From assembly GCF_900119315.1 (NCBI RefSeq), contig NZ_LT827010.1, positions 6,854,494 through 6,918,493 on the forward strand: 64,000 nt of DNA. Direction: 5' to 3'. The stretch is from Actinoplanes sp. SE50/110 (GTDB lineage: Bacteria; Actinomycetota; Actinomycetes; Mycobacteriales; Micromonosporaceae). This document shows, piece after piece, positions 1 to 8,130 of the stretch (position 1 is the first letter of the stretch; each line of letters begins with the position of its first letter). The translations under genes were made by a program, and so were the position numbers. Under the pieces are notes generated by a model that did not search any database, was not told the DNA's origin, and saw nothing but the letters and a program-made list of their open reading frames with translations.

Positions 1-2
1 AT

Positions 3-719
3 GAACTGGGCGTGCCCCAGCTCGCGCCGATCGCTGAGACGCTTCGGCAGAGCCCGGCCGGCGATGCCCGCAGCGATGCACTCGTGCGGATCCTCACCTG
101 GCCGACTGAGGAGCGAGCCGCCCTGCTCGACGCGGTGGTGGCGGCTTTTGGGCGGGTCGCCGCGGGCGGCGGCCGATACGCGCCGGCGTGCGCGGCGATG
201 GCGCAGGTGGCCGTGGACCATCCCGGCGACCTCGGTCTGGTCGCCGGGCTCCTGCTGGAGTACGTGGAGTTGCCGCCGGGTGCGGCCCTCTACATGCCGG
301 CCGGCGGGGTGCACGCCTATCTCAAGGGTGTCGGCGTGGAAGTGCTGGCGAACTCCGACAATGTCCTACGCGCCGGGCTGACCGGTAAGCACATCGACGT
401 GGCCGAGCTGGCCCGGATCGCCCAGCCCAGCGTGCCGATTCCGCAGGTTCAGGCGACCACGGTGAGTCCGGGCGTGACCGCGTACGACGTCCCGGCGCCG
501 GAATTCCGCCTGTACGTGATCGAGCCGCGCGGCGGCCGGAGCGAGCCGTCCGCCATTGGCCCGCGCATCCTGCTGTGTCTCGAGGGCCGGGCGGTCGTGC
601 GTGTCGCCGCCGGTGACTCCGTGGAGCTCCATCGCGGCGAGAGCTGCTTTGTGGCGGCCCGCGATGGTGCGGTCACCGTGACCGGTGACGCCCGGGTGGT
701 CATGGCGAGCGTCGGATAA
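3..719 (+). CDS. manA: Mannose-6-phosphate isomerase, class I, C-terminal part
   Basis: This is the C-terminal portion of a class I (cupin-fold) mannose-6-phosphate isomerase, which interconverts fructose 6-phosphate and mannose 6-phosphate in the cytoplasm for GDP-mannose supply. The reading frame is already open at the window edge, so the N-terminus lies outside. The segment ELPPGAALYMPAGGVHAYL carries the family's conserved zinc/active-site region, followed by VEVLANSDNVLRAGLTGKHID, which is diagnostic. The C-terminal cupin half (about residues 150-235) ends with the usual small beta-rich domain. It converges on the biosynthetic operon and is separated from it by a strong hairpin terminator, so it is probably a chromosomal housekeeping gene that marks the cluster border. 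Confidence 0.92.
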   Translation, partial: ELGVPQLAPIAETLRQSPAGDARSDALVRILTWPTEERAALLDAVVAAFGRVAAGGGRYAPACAAMAQVAVDHPGDLGLVAGLLLEYVELPPGAALYMPAGGVHAYLKGVGVEVLANSDNVLRAGLTGKHIDVAELARIAQPSVPIPQVQATTVSPGVTAYDVPAPEFRLYVIEPRGGRSEPSAIGPRILLCLEGRAVVRVAAGDSVELHRGESCFVAARDGAVTVTGDARVVMASVG

Positions 720-736
720 CCGCTGTTCTGACAGAT

Positions 737-770
737 GAAGCCGTGGCGGCCATCGGGCCGCCACGGCTTC
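737..770. terminator. Bidirectional hairpin terminator between manA and the RiPP operon
   Basis: A perfect 15-bp stem (left arm 737-751, right arm 756-770) closes an ATCG tetraloop. It lies exactly between the stop of manA and the stop of the convergent cupin gene, so it can end transcription from both sides. There is no T-run, as is common in actinomycetes. Confidence 0.85.
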
Positions 771-782
771 AGTCCATCTCGC

Positions 783-1433
783 CTACTTGTCGATCAGTCC
801 GGAACGGAGCGCCAGCTCGCGAACCTCCTGCAGCCGGTCCGCGCCCATCAATACCTGCTTCACCGCGGCTGTGGTCTCGGTCGCCCGGCCGCCCTTCCAG
901 ATGAGCGACCCGTCCTGCGCCGTACGCAACGACTGTTCCTTGAGCCGTGGCCCCTGCACCACCAAGGAAAACGTATTTGTCGCCGACGTCACTGAATGCA
1001 CCATGTGCTGATCGATCGCATAGGAGCAGCCTTCGGTCTCCGTACGGATCGTGCTGGGCGTCAGCGTGGTCACCCCGGATTCCACCTGCTGCCTGACATA
1101 CGATTCAGGACCGTAAAGGCGATGAATGTACTTGCCTTTCAACACTTTCGTGTGAAAGGGCCAACGGTGACTGTGCGGAAAATGGGTACCCTGGTCGAAA
1201 CGATGCAAACGAATGCGAACCATGCTGTCCGGGTCGTCGAACAACACAATGCGGTCGCCCCACCATTGACATTCTGACATGGTCAGCAGATCTTTGTCGC
1301 CGAGCGCATTGTCGATCAGTTCGCGTAACGCGCCCGGAGTCGTGACGACATCGGTGACCTGACCGGCAACCCGTTCGGCAACCTCGATCCGTGACCAGTC
1401 AAGTCTCTGCAGGCGGTCAAGAACGCGGTCCAT
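783..1433 (-). CDS. Cupin-fold protein, paralogue 1 (last gene of RiPP operon)
   Basis: A 216-residue soluble protein with a single cupin barrel. The first motif reads FPHSHRWPFHTKVLKGKY (H-x-H-R, metal ligands) and the second IDQHMVHSVTS supplies further histidines. Start chosen at 1433 because a GAGGAG Shine-Dalgarno sits just before this ATG; an upstream in-frame ATG lies inside the preceding gene. It is clearly related to the two adjacent cupins at 6673-8048 (same motif 1 geometry, same 'T....(S/T)..VQ/RGP..K...' motif 2 and a Trp-containing C-terminus) but more divergent. Such cupins usually bind Fe, Ni or Mn and act as dioxygenases, isomerases or hydrolases; the reaction here is unknown. 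It follows the M16-like gene by 16 bases. Confidence 0.75.
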   Translation of the reverse strand: MDRVLDRLQRLDWSRIEVAERVAGQVTDVVTTPGALRELIDNALGDKDLLTMSECQWWGDRIVLFDDPDSMVRIRLHRFDQGTHFPHSHRWPFHTKVLKGKYIHRLYGPESYVRQQVESGVTTLTPSTIRTETEGCSYAIDQHMVHSVTSATNTFSLVVQGPRLKEQSLRTAQDGSLIWKGGRATETTAAVKQVLMGADRLQEVRELALRSGLIDK

Positions 1434-1449
1434 CCAACACTCCTCAATG

Positions 1450-2586
1450 TCAGGCGACGGTAACGGCGTAGCCGGCCAGGACCCGGCGGGCCGCCACCGC
1501 GACATCGTGCGCGGTCAGCGTTTCCGGGGTTGGCGCCGCAGCAGCGCCCGGCTGGTCCAGCTCGGCGGCGGCCCGATGAATCAGGCGGGTGAGTTCGCGG
1601 ACGTGGTCCGGCCGGGGAGCCCATGCGGCCCGGCGCGCCGCCTCGAAGGCGGATTCGGACAGGCGCCGATCGATGATGACCTCGAAGGTCTCCCGAACGA
1701 TCGACTCCAGCTCGGCGACCTGGCCGGCCGGGACTTCCAGCGCGACGTACCACCAGGGCGCATCGCCGGCAACGTAGGCACTGTGGAGCTGGCCGGTGAT
1801 GCCGATGTCGGTCAACGTCCGCCGCAGCAGCGATGCCGGACCGGAGCCGAAGAGCTCGGCAAGCACGATCAACGCATCCGGCCGGACTCCTTCGGCGTCG
1901 ACGCTGCGGGCGCCGAGCACCAGCCAGGTGGGAGTGTCGCCGGTCCCGGATCCCAGGTTCACGCCACCGACGGACACCGCCGCCCACCCCGGGGCCCGGC
2001 CGGGTCCGTGGCCGAACTGTCGCGGCTCGCCGAGAAGGCCGAGTGCCGCGGGGAGCGCGTCCAGCGCCACCGACGGACCAGAGGCCACGATCACGGGCCG
2101 GCGGGTCAGCATTTTCTGGTGCCGTTCAACCAGGGTTTCTAGATCGCAACACTGCCCAGCGTTGCCCGGGGCGGCCAGATTGTCGGGGAACAGCAGGCTC
2201 CGGAGCTGATTCACCGCCCGGTCCCGGGTGTCGTGCGGCTTCTTCGCAGCCGCGGCGCCGGCCGATCGGCAGGCCTCCGCGTCCCAGTCTGGTCGCAGCA
2301 GCGCGTCGGCAAAGCGGGGCAGCATCTCGGCTACCCGCTCCGGCGGTGTCCGGCACCACGCGGTCAGAAGTCCGTCAGCCAGCACGACACCGGATGACCC
2401 GTCCGCCCGGACCGCCCGGTGGAACGCGTCGGCCAGTTGCTGAGCGACCACCCGTTCCGCAAGATCGTCGCCCGCTACCGGAAACACGACGGCGACCAGC
2501 GCCTCGGACGCTGCGGTCGGCTCGAGAACGAGGGGAATGCCGTTCTCCAGGATCGCGCCCACCAGAACGGGCTGACTGTCGGTCAT
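1450..2586 (-). CDS. M16 (insulinase-like) peptidase-family protein, apparently non-catalytic
   Basis: A 378-residue protein with the sequence style of M16 zinc peptidases/processing peptidases: N-terminal 'VGAILENGIPLVLEP', a middle 'GLLGEPRQFG...' inter-lobe region and a second lobe with 'LVLGARSVDAEGVRPDALIVLAELFGSGPASLLRRTLTDIGITGQLHSAYVAG'. The zinc signature HxxEH (or inverted form) is not visible in the first lobe, so it may be a partner subunit or peptide-binding protein, as in heterodimeric M16 pairs such as PqqF/PqqG-type systems. Start at 2586 gives an ATGA overlap with the BFD gene. In this context a role in recognising or trimming the short precursor is plausible, but that is inference. 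No catalytic M16 partner is present in the window. Confidence 0.65.
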   Translation of the reverse strand: MTDSQPVLVGAILENGIPLVLEPTAASEALVAVVFPVAGDDLAERVVAQQLADAFHRAVRADGSSGVVLADGLLTAWCRTPPERVAEMLPRFADALLRPDWDAEACRSAGAAAAKKPHDTRDRAVNQLRSLLFPDNLAAPGNAGQCCDLETLVERHQKMLTRRPVIVASGPSVALDALPAALGLLGEPRQFGHGPGRAPGWAAVSVGGVNLGSGTGDTPTWLVLGARSVDAEGVRPDALIVLAELFGSGPASLLRRTLTDIGITGQLHSAYVAGDAPWWYVALEVPAGQVAELESIVRETFEVIIDRRLSESAFEAARRAAWAPRPDHVRELTRLIHRAAAELDQPGAAAAPTPETLTAHDVAVAARRVLAGYAVTVA

Positions 2587-2795
2587 GTGCACCGCACCTC
2601 TTCGTGTCCCAGATCGGCCCGCGCGGCCAACAGCAGCTCTTCGATATCCGGTGCGCAGTCGCCACATCCGGTGTTGGCCCCGGTCGCCGCGCGAATCGCC
2701 TCAAGCGAACAGTGGCCCTGAGCCAGTGCCGCTTCGATCTCCTTCTCACTCACCTGCTGGCAGATGCAGATCAGCGGGTCGTCCATTTCGTTCAT
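2583..2795 (-). CDS. BFD-like [2Fe-2S] ferredoxin
   Basis: A 70-residue protein matching bacterioferritin-associated-ferredoxin (BFD) domains. It has the cluster ligands C-x-C at residues 10 and 12 (PLICICQQVSE) and C-x2-C near residues 44 and 47 (NTGCGDCAPDI), with the expected spacing of about 31 residues between pairs. Start and stop overlap both neighbours as ATGA. BFD domains pass single electrons; here the most natural client is the AurF-like diiron oxygenase of the same operon, or a redox step of the aminotransferase-derived intermediate. That pairing is inferred from context only. Confidence 0.85.
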   Translation of the reverse strand: MNEMDDPLICICQQVSEKEIEAALAQGHCSLEAIRAATGANTGCGDCAPDIEELLLAARADLGHEEVRCT

Positions 2796-4129
2796 GCCGG
2801 CTCTCCCTCGGTCCGCAACGCGTCGAGGGCCAGGTCGAGGATTTCGGCCATCAGGTCCAGTTCGGCAGCGCCGAACACCAACGGCGGGTGGATGTTGATG
2901 ACGTCGGGAGCCATTCCCGTGGAGGCCACCAGCAAGCCGTGCTGAGGGTGGACCGTTCCGCACAGTCGCCGGAGGTCGGCGGCATGGGGTCCGGTGAGCA
3001 CGATTCGCGCGGTCGCGCCGAGGGCGTCCACCTGATCGATCGCCCACGGGTGCCGCTTCGCCAGTTCCTCGAGGCGGCCGCGCATGGCCAATTCCAGGTT
3101 CGCGACGTCGTGCTCGACCTCGGCCCACGCCTCCCAGCGGTCGAGCATGGTGTCGACCACCGCGAGCGCATGCGGGATGCCGACATAGGTGGACGAGTGG
3201 CTTCCCGGCGGGTAGTGGGCCGCGTCTGCCAGCGGCTCGCGAGCCCACACCGCACTCAGTGCCGCCGCGCCGTTGGTCAGTCCCTTGCTGGTGACCACGA
3301 TGTCCGGCTCGATGCCGGCCAGCTGAAAGCCCCAGCGTGGCCCGACCCGGTGCATGCCGGTGAAGATCTCGTCAGCGATGACCAAGGCACCCTGGCTCCG
3401 GGCGTGCTCGGCGGCGGCTCGCAGCAGGACGGGATCCGGCTGGACCATGCCACCGACATTCTGGACCGCCTCGAAGATGAACGCCGAGGCCTTCCGCCGG
3501 AAGCCTGGTCCGCCCACGCCGGACAGCTCCGATCCCCATCGCGAGACCGCCGTGATGCACCCGGGCGTGCAGGAGTCTGCCGTGATGTTGTGCGGACAGC
3601 TCCGGCAGTCCGGACTCGGCAGCCGGACGACTTCCAGCCCCCAGGCCGCCAGCAACTCACGATAGCGCGGGCTGGAGCTGAGCATGCTGGTCACACCGGA
3701 GCGGCCGTGGAACGCTCCTTCGAAGACGATGACCGTGCCGGGTCCCCGGGAGCTGAAGGCGATCCGCAGCGCGGTCTCCATGCCCTGAGCCCCACCAAGG
3801 TCCAGCTCAACGCGTCCGGGTGCACCGATGACCTCGGAGAACAGCCGCTCCAGGCGGCTCAGGACACGCACTCGCAGCGACGACTCGCAGAATGACGGCA
3901 GGGCCGGCAACTCGGCGCAGCGCAGCAACGCCTCAGCCAACAGGGACTTGTCATATCCCCAGGCAGCGGTGCCGTTCGCGGCCTCCGCGTCGAGGTATCG
4001 GCGGCCGTCTTCAGCCTCCAGGAAGCAGCCGGCCGCGCCGACGAATCGGGGCACCACCGCCGACCGATAGATCAGATTCCCGGTGCCCACAAATGGCGGT
4101 ACCGGCACGGTCGCATTCAGCTGGGGCAT
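2792..4129 (-). CDS. Class III PLP-dependent aminotransferase with Cys-rich insert
   Basis: A 445-residue fold-type I aminotransferase of class III (ornithine/acetylornithine aminotransferase family). PLP-binding features are LGGAQGMETALR (residues 111-122), the Asp of IADEIFTG (D253) and the Schiff-base lysine of VTSKGLTNG (K282). Unusual is a short segment with four cysteines, CRSC...C...C at residues 175, 178, 187 and 191, spaced like a metal or iron-sulfur site and not typical of the family. The start at 4129 has an AGGAG Shine-Dalgarno. It overlaps the NDK-like gene by 13 bases and the ferredoxin gene by ATGA. It probably installs or removes an amino group on a tailored peptide or building block; substrate unknown. 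Confidence 0.88.
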   Translation of the reverse strand: MPQLNATVPVPPFVGTGNLIYRSAVVPRFVGAAGCFLEAEDGRRYLDAEAANGTAAWGYDKSLLAEALLRCAELPALPSFCESSLRVRVLSRLERLFSEVIGAPGRVELDLGGAQGMETALRIAFSSRGPGTVIVFEGAFHGRSGVTSMLSSSPRYRELLAAWGLEVVRLPSPDCRSCPHNITADSCTPGCITAVSRWGSELSGVGGPGFRRKASAFIFEAVQNVGGMVQPDPVLLRAAAEHARSQGALVIADEIFTGMHRVGPRWGFQLAGIEPDIVVTSKGLTNGAAALSAVWAREPLADAAHYPPGSHSSTYVGIPHALAVVDTMLDRWEAWAEVEHDVANLELAMRGRLEELAKRHPWAIDQVDALGATARIVLTGPHAADLRRLCGTVHPQHGLLVASTGMAPDVINIHPPLVFGAAELDLMAEILDLALDALRTEGEPA

Positions 4130-5121
4130 CTCGCACTCCTCGGCATGTCGACCGGCCGGTGGCCGGTGATGGCGGCCCACCGTGCTGGCAGAGGGGTGTC
4201 CAGCAGCGCGGCGACATCGGGCTCGTTGCACTCGATCCAGCCGGTCAGCACGGTCAACACGTCCCATCGGCCGGTGCCGGAGGGCAGCGGCGTGCGACGA
4301 AGCTCAGCCAGCCACAGGTCGACCTCGTCCACGCGTGCGTGATCGAGCGCCAGCTCCGACCATCGATCCTGACCGGCGGCGAGCCGGCGCAGCGCGGCCG
4401 GCAGATCGAGGTCGTGAGCCGGAATTTCGGTCGTCACCTGGTTCAGCAGCGCACGCATCGACGCTGCCGGATTCGCCGAGGCGAGTACGGCCGCAGGGTC
4501 CCGCAGTGCGTCCCGGCACCAGTCCCAGCCTGCCTGGTAGGAGAAGAGCTGTAGTTCCCGCACCACGTCGGCCGGCTCATCGGCGGTGTGCATGAAGTTG
4601 AACAGGCCGTTGACCCGGCCGATCCGGGTACGCAGGTCGCCCTCACGGGCGGCACGCGGTTCCGCCGACCCCTTCGCCGCCGTCAGGCGCACACTGGCCG
4701 GCAGGTCCGCGGAACTGGTGTCGTACAGCAGAACGAGCAACGACGGGCCGGAGCCCAGGAGGTGGTCGACGACCGCGATCCGCTGGGCCGATGCCGCGTT
4801 GAACTGGTAACGCCAGATCTCCCGGGTGAGCAGGGGATCGAAGCGGACGGTCGTCGCCGCGACCGCCGCCCAACCACGCTCCCGCAGAATGCCGAGTACC
4901 TGCTCACCACGACGGCCGGCGATGGCGTCGGGCTTGAGCACGACGAACGTGACGTCGTGGTGGCGCTCCGGGCGGGCATGCCGCTCGAAGGACCACAGCC
5001 CCTCCCGGAAGTAGGTGTCGTGGCGGTATGCCGCATCCTTCGCCGCATCGACGGTCAGCCGTTGGAGGGCCGTGGCGGGCACCGCAGACCGCCGAACCGT
5101 CTCGGTCGCCGGGTGGCTCAT
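4117..5121 (-). CDS. Nucleoside-diphosphate-kinase-fold protein, paralogue 1
   Basis: A 334-residue protein whose residues about 55-195 read as a divergent nucleoside diphosphate kinase. It has VLKPDAIAG (residues 61-69, the NDK nucleotide-binding start), REIWRYQFN at 100-108, then IGRVNGLFNFMHTADEPADVVREL with the putative phospho-histidine H178, equivalent to the family's N-x-x-HGSDS segment. NDKs are normally about 140 residues; here extra N- and C-terminal regions flank the fold, so a different phospho-acceptor than NDP is likely. A second protein with the same odd motifs occurs in the cyclitol cluster (31404-32390). Start at 5121 has a GGAGAT-type site and ATGA coupling to the formyltransferase gene. 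Probable kinase acting on a pathway intermediate; inference. Confidence 0.7.
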   Translation of the reverse strand: MSHPATETVRRSAVPATALQRLTVDAAKDAAYRHDTYFREGLWSFERHARPERHHDVTFVVLKPDAIAGRRGEQVLGILRERGWAAVAATTVRFDPLLTREIWRYQFNAASAQRIAVVDHLLGSGPSLLVLLYDTSSADLPASVRLTAAKGSAEPRAAREGDLRTRIGRVNGLFNFMHTADEPADVVRELQLFSYQAGWDWCRDALRDPAAVLASANPAASMRALLNQVTTEIPAHDLDLPAALRRLAAGQDRWSELALDHARVDEVDLWLAELRRTPLPSGTGRWDVLTVLTGWIECNEPDVAALLDTPLPARWAAITGHRPVDMPRSARCPS

Positions 5122-5939
5122 AGCCCGAATCTCCTTCCGCCCAGCGGCGTGGGCGTTCCATCGATGAGCACCACCGGGCTGCCGTCCCGGTGCGTCGCGG
5201 CCGTGTCGATCGCCAGGCGCTTTTCTGCGATGGCCCGTACGGTCCAGCGCAGCGCCACCTGATCGCTCGCCGCTTTCTGCCGCATCTCCTGCTCGTGCGC
5301 CTCGGCCGCCGTGGGACGACGATCTTCCACGGGTACCGACGGCCCGAGGCAGAGCACGGCGCCGCCGTCGCGGGTGCCGTCGACCAGGAAGCACGAGGTA
5401 CGCGTCGACCGATGTCCGAGTTTCATGGCCAGGCGCACCGGGTCCTTGCCGATCAACAACCGCTCGCCGGCGGAGCCGAGCAGACTCAGATCCCCGGGAT
5501 GCTGATTGATCATGCGGCCGGCGAAACGCTGAAGCAGATCGCCCTCGATCCATCGGTGGTAAGCCAGGACGATCAGGTCCAGGCGTCCGTGGACGGCCTC
5601 CCATGCGCCGATGCGTGCGTTCAGCCGGTCATGCCACTCCCGTGCGCGAGTGCGGTACCGCGCACGGTCCGCGTCGGTGCTCGCCTGGGAGGACAGCCCA
5701 CAGTAGTCGTCGAAGTCGCCGGGCCACGCCGGTACTCCGGCGCTGCGGGCAACGTCGATGGCGGGCACCCCTGGCGCGTGTGATGCGACCAGCGCCACCT
5801 CGTACGTATCCGGGTCAGCCGCCGCCATGTCCAGCAAGGTGCGCAGATTGGCGCCGGTCGCCGAGACCAGCACCCCGATCCGGAGCGGAGTCGTCGCCTG
5901 ATCCAACCCGACCGTACGAACCGTCACGGCATCGGTCAC
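5118..5939 (-). CDS. Formyltransferase-family protein (PurN/Fmt-like)
   Basis: A 273-residue protein of the 10-formyl-tetrahydrofolate-dependent formyltransferase fold. Residues 20-36 (RIGVLVSATGANLRTLL) match the phosphoribosylglycinamide formyltransferase N-terminus. The catalytic triad equivalents are visible: N145 and H147 in INQHPGDLS (family N-x-HPS) and D187 in VDGTRDGGAVL (family D..DGGP). The triad is intact, so it should be an active formyl transfer enzyme rather than a purine gene, because it sits inside the RiPP operon (ATGA overlaps on both sides). It could N-formylate an amine made by the adjacent aminotransferase. A hydrolytic use (PurU-like) is the alternative; no ACT domain is present. 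Confidence 0.85.
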   Translation of the reverse strand: MTDAVTVRTVGLDQATTPLRIGVLVSATGANLRTLLDMAAADPDTYEVALVASHAPGVPAIDVARSAGVPAWPGDFDDYCGLSSQASTDADRARYRTRAREWHDRLNARIGAWEAVHGRLDLIVLAYHRWIEGDLLQRFAGRMINQHPGDLSLLGSAGERLLIGKDPVRLAMKLGHRSTRTSCFLVDGTRDGGAVLCLGPSVPVEDRRPTAAEAHEQEMRQKAASDQVALRWTVRAIAEKRLAIDTAATHRDGSPVVLIDGTPTPLGGRRFGL

Positions 5940-6676
5940 CGCGGATTCCCTGTCGACAACTCGGCGCCGGTCAGCAAGGCCATGGTCACATCGCTACCGC
6001 CTCGCTGCGGGTTGACCAGGTGCATGTGCCGGGCCCCCGCGACCAGGTGGTGGGTCACCGGCAGACCGTCGTGCCGCCACCGGGCGACCTGACGGTCCAT
6101 CAGCGCGGACGGGACCGCTTGATCGTTCTCGGCCTGAACGACCACCAGTTCCGTGACGTCGGCGGATCCGATCACCGGAACCGCCTCGACGGTACGGCCG
6201 CCGACAGCATGATGCTTCGCCAAAAAGTGGCCGATCGCGCCGTCGCCCACCTCCAGTTCGGCAGCCGACTCCAGATCGGTCACCGGAGCGAGCAGCACGA
6301 CCCGGCGCTTTCCGGCTCGTCCGGCCAACGCGCTCAGGGCGAGGTGCCCGCCGGCGGAGTGGCCGGTCACGACGGCGTCCCGCCACCGCTCGTCGCTCCC
6401 CTCGAGCGCGGCCATGGCCGCGACGCAATCCTGCACGGAGGCCGGGAACGCGCCGCCGTCCCACACCGGGCGGTACTCCAGGACCGCCACGCCGCATCCG
6501 CGGGCGACCAGAGCACACGCGAGTGGCTCCAGGTCGAGCGCGGTGCGGTCGTGCCGCCAGAAACCACCGTGGATCAGTACCGCCCGGCAGCGCGGTGCGC
6601 TGTCACCCGGTTCGTAGATGTCGATGCGCTGCCACGACGAGTCGCCGTAGCGGAGAACCTTCTGAGTGATGCTCAC
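5936..6676 (-). CDS. Alpha/beta hydrolase, kynurenine-formamidase-like
   Basis: A 246-residue alpha/beta hydrolase. The HGGFW motif (residues 36-40) forms the oxyanion region typical of arylformamidase (KynB-type) and carboxylesterase relatives. GHSAGGH places the nucleophile at S107, an acid is expected in the ENDQAVP segment and the catalytic His in GARHMHL. Similarity to formamidases is interesting beside a formyltransferase gene: one could add and the other remove a formyl group, or the hydrolase could release or cyclise the peptide product. Translationally coupled (ATGA) to both neighbours. No signal peptide, so cytoplasmic. Confidence 0.82.
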   Translation of the reverse strand: MSITQKVLRYGDSSWQRIDIYEPGDSAPRCRAVLIHGGFWRHDRTALDLEPLACALVARGCGVAVLEYRPVWDGGAFPASVQDCVAAMAALEGSDERWRDAVVTGHSAGGHLALSALAGRAGKRRVVLLAPVTDLESAAELEVGDGAIGHFLAKHHAVGGRTVEAVPVIGSADVTELVVVQAENDQAVPSALMDRQVARWRHDGLPVTHHLVAGARHMHLVNPQRGGSDVTMALLTGAELSTGNPR

Positions 6677-7371
6677 AGCACGCCGAACGCCTTCAGCCGA
6701 GTGACCCAGTGCTCGAAACGCTCGTCCGACATCTGAACCTCGGCCCGCCGCTCCGCCGTTTCGTCGGCGGCCCCCTCACGCCACCAGACGTGACCGTCCG
6801 AGCGCCGGATCATGAAAGCGCGGCGCTTCTGAGCCGGACTTTGGATCATCAGCGAGATGGTCTCGGGCTCGGTGATCGTGGTGTGCAGCTGATCATGGTG
6901 CAGCGTGATGCAGCGGCCCGCCGGCTCCTCACGGATGAAGTGCGGCCAGAACCGGTCGACGTCCGCGGTGTCGTCCAACGGTTGGTCGGTCGCGTACAGC
7001 GTGTGCTGGTAGGCCCCGCGCAGGATGTATGCGGTGAAGCTGTACCGGTGATTGTGCACCCGTTCGTACTGATTGGTATTCGCCAGCCGCAACCGGATCC
7101 GCAGACCCTTCTCCGGATCGTCCCAGATCACAATCTTGTCGTCGAGGGCGTGGCATTCACACTTCTTACGCAGCTCCGGCGTCCGGCGGACCCGGTCGAC
7201 GAGGGCGCCCAGCATCTCCCGGTCGTCGCCGAGACGACGCGCGATCCGCTCGGTCACCTCAGCCGCGGCCTCGATGTCATCCCACCGCACGGTCGGCAGC
7301 GACGCCATGAATTCCACGGCGGCCCGCTCCTGCGCACTGATCACCGCACCACTCGTCATCGTTTCGGTCAT
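6673..7371 (-). CDS. Cupin-fold protein, paralogue 2
   Basis: A 232-residue single-domain cupin. Motif 1 is YERVHNHRYSFTAYILRGAYQHTLY (H-x-H-R) and motif 2 is CITLHHDQLHTTITEPETISLMIQSPAQKRRAF, giving the metal-binding histidines. An alpha-helical N-terminal region (about residues 20-90) precedes the barrel, as in the two paralogues. It is closest to the neighbour at 7371-8048, so the pair probably arose by tandem duplication and may form a heteromer or act on successive residues. The start overlaps the previous stop by one base and the stop overlaps the hydrolase start by ATGA. Enzymatic role unknown; an oxidative tailoring step on the peptide is a reasonable guess. Confidence 0.75.
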   Translation of the reverse strand: MTETMTSGAVISAQERAAVEFMASLPTVRWDDIEAAAEVTERIARRLGDDREMLGALVDRVRRTPELRKKCECHALDDKIVIWDDPEKGLRIRLRLANTNQYERVHNHRYSFTAYILRGAYQHTLYATDQPLDDTADVDRFWPHFIREEPAGRCITLHHDQLHTTITEPETISLMIQSPAQKRRAFMIRRSDGHVWWREGAADETAERRAEVQMSDERFEHWVTRLKAFGVL

Positions 7372-8048
7372 CAGAGCACCTCCATGGCTCGCAGCCGGCC
7401 GGTCAGGTCATCGAAGTACTGCTTGCTGATCCGTTTACTTCCCCGGCGCGACGCCTTCTCCTGGTCTTCGCCGAACCGCCACCACACCCGGCCGGTCTCC
7501 CGTTCGGTGATCAGCGAGCGTTCCTTCTCCGCCGGACCCCGGAGGAACAGCGACACCGTCTTCGGGGTGGTGTAGGTGGTGTGGATCTCGCTGTGGTGCA
7601 GGGTGTAGCAGTTGCCGGCCCGCTCAGTCGTCACGAAGCGCGGGACCACACGCAGGTCGGACTCGCGCGCGTCGAAGTCGTCCTGAACGTCGTTCGGCAC
7701 GTCTCCCAGGTTGCCCACCAACTCGTGACGCACGTGCCGGTAGTTGCCTCGCAGAATCAGCGAGGTGAAGGAGAATCGGTGGTCGTGCGGCCGGTCCCGG
7801 TGGTCCTCGGTCGAGACGTGGACCCGGATGCGGAACCCGCGGTCCAGCGCATCGTAGATCACCAACTTGTCGAGCAGCCGATGGTGCTCGCACTTGTCGA
7901 AGAGGTCTTCCTCCTCCCGAGCCCGGGCCAGCAGCTCCTCAAGCGCGTTCTTGTCCTCGGCCAGGGCGGTGAGGATCTCCTTGGTCTGCTGCCGCGCCTT
8001 GGGCAGGTCGGACCAGTCCACTGTCAGGCGATTCAGCGCGTCCAACAT
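7371..8048 (-). CDS. Cupin-fold protein, paralogue 3
   Basis: A 225-residue cupin, paralogue of the next gene in the operon. Motif 1 reads RPHDHRFSFTSLILRGNYRHV and motif 2 CYTLHHSEIHTTYTTPKTVSLFLRGPAEKERSL. The alignment with 6673-7371 is nearly collinear, including the DWSDL.KA...KEIL N-terminal helix region and a W-R-F/E C-terminus. All predicted metal ligands are present, so both copies look functional. It lies 82 bases downstream of the amidohydrolase gene, the second-largest internal gap of the operon. No function can be assigned beyond a metal-dependent cupin enzyme. Confidence 0.75.
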   Translation of the reverse strand: MLDALNRLTVDWSDLPKARQQTKEILTALAEDKNALEELLARAREEEDLFDKCEHHRLLDKLVIYDALDRGFRIRVHVSTEDHRDRPHDHRFSFTSLILRGNYRHVRHELVGNLGDVPNDVQDDFDARESDLRVVPRFVTTERAGNCYTLHHSEIHTTYTTPKTVSLFLRGPAEKERSLITERETGRVWWRFGEDQEKASRRGSKRISKQYFDDLTGRLRAMEVL

Positions 8049-8130
8049 CCGTCGTTCCTCCGCGTTTCGTCAATGGCAGGCACAGCGGCGCGACAGCCCC
8101 GCATGCCGAATTCCTTGTCGTGGTCAGAGC

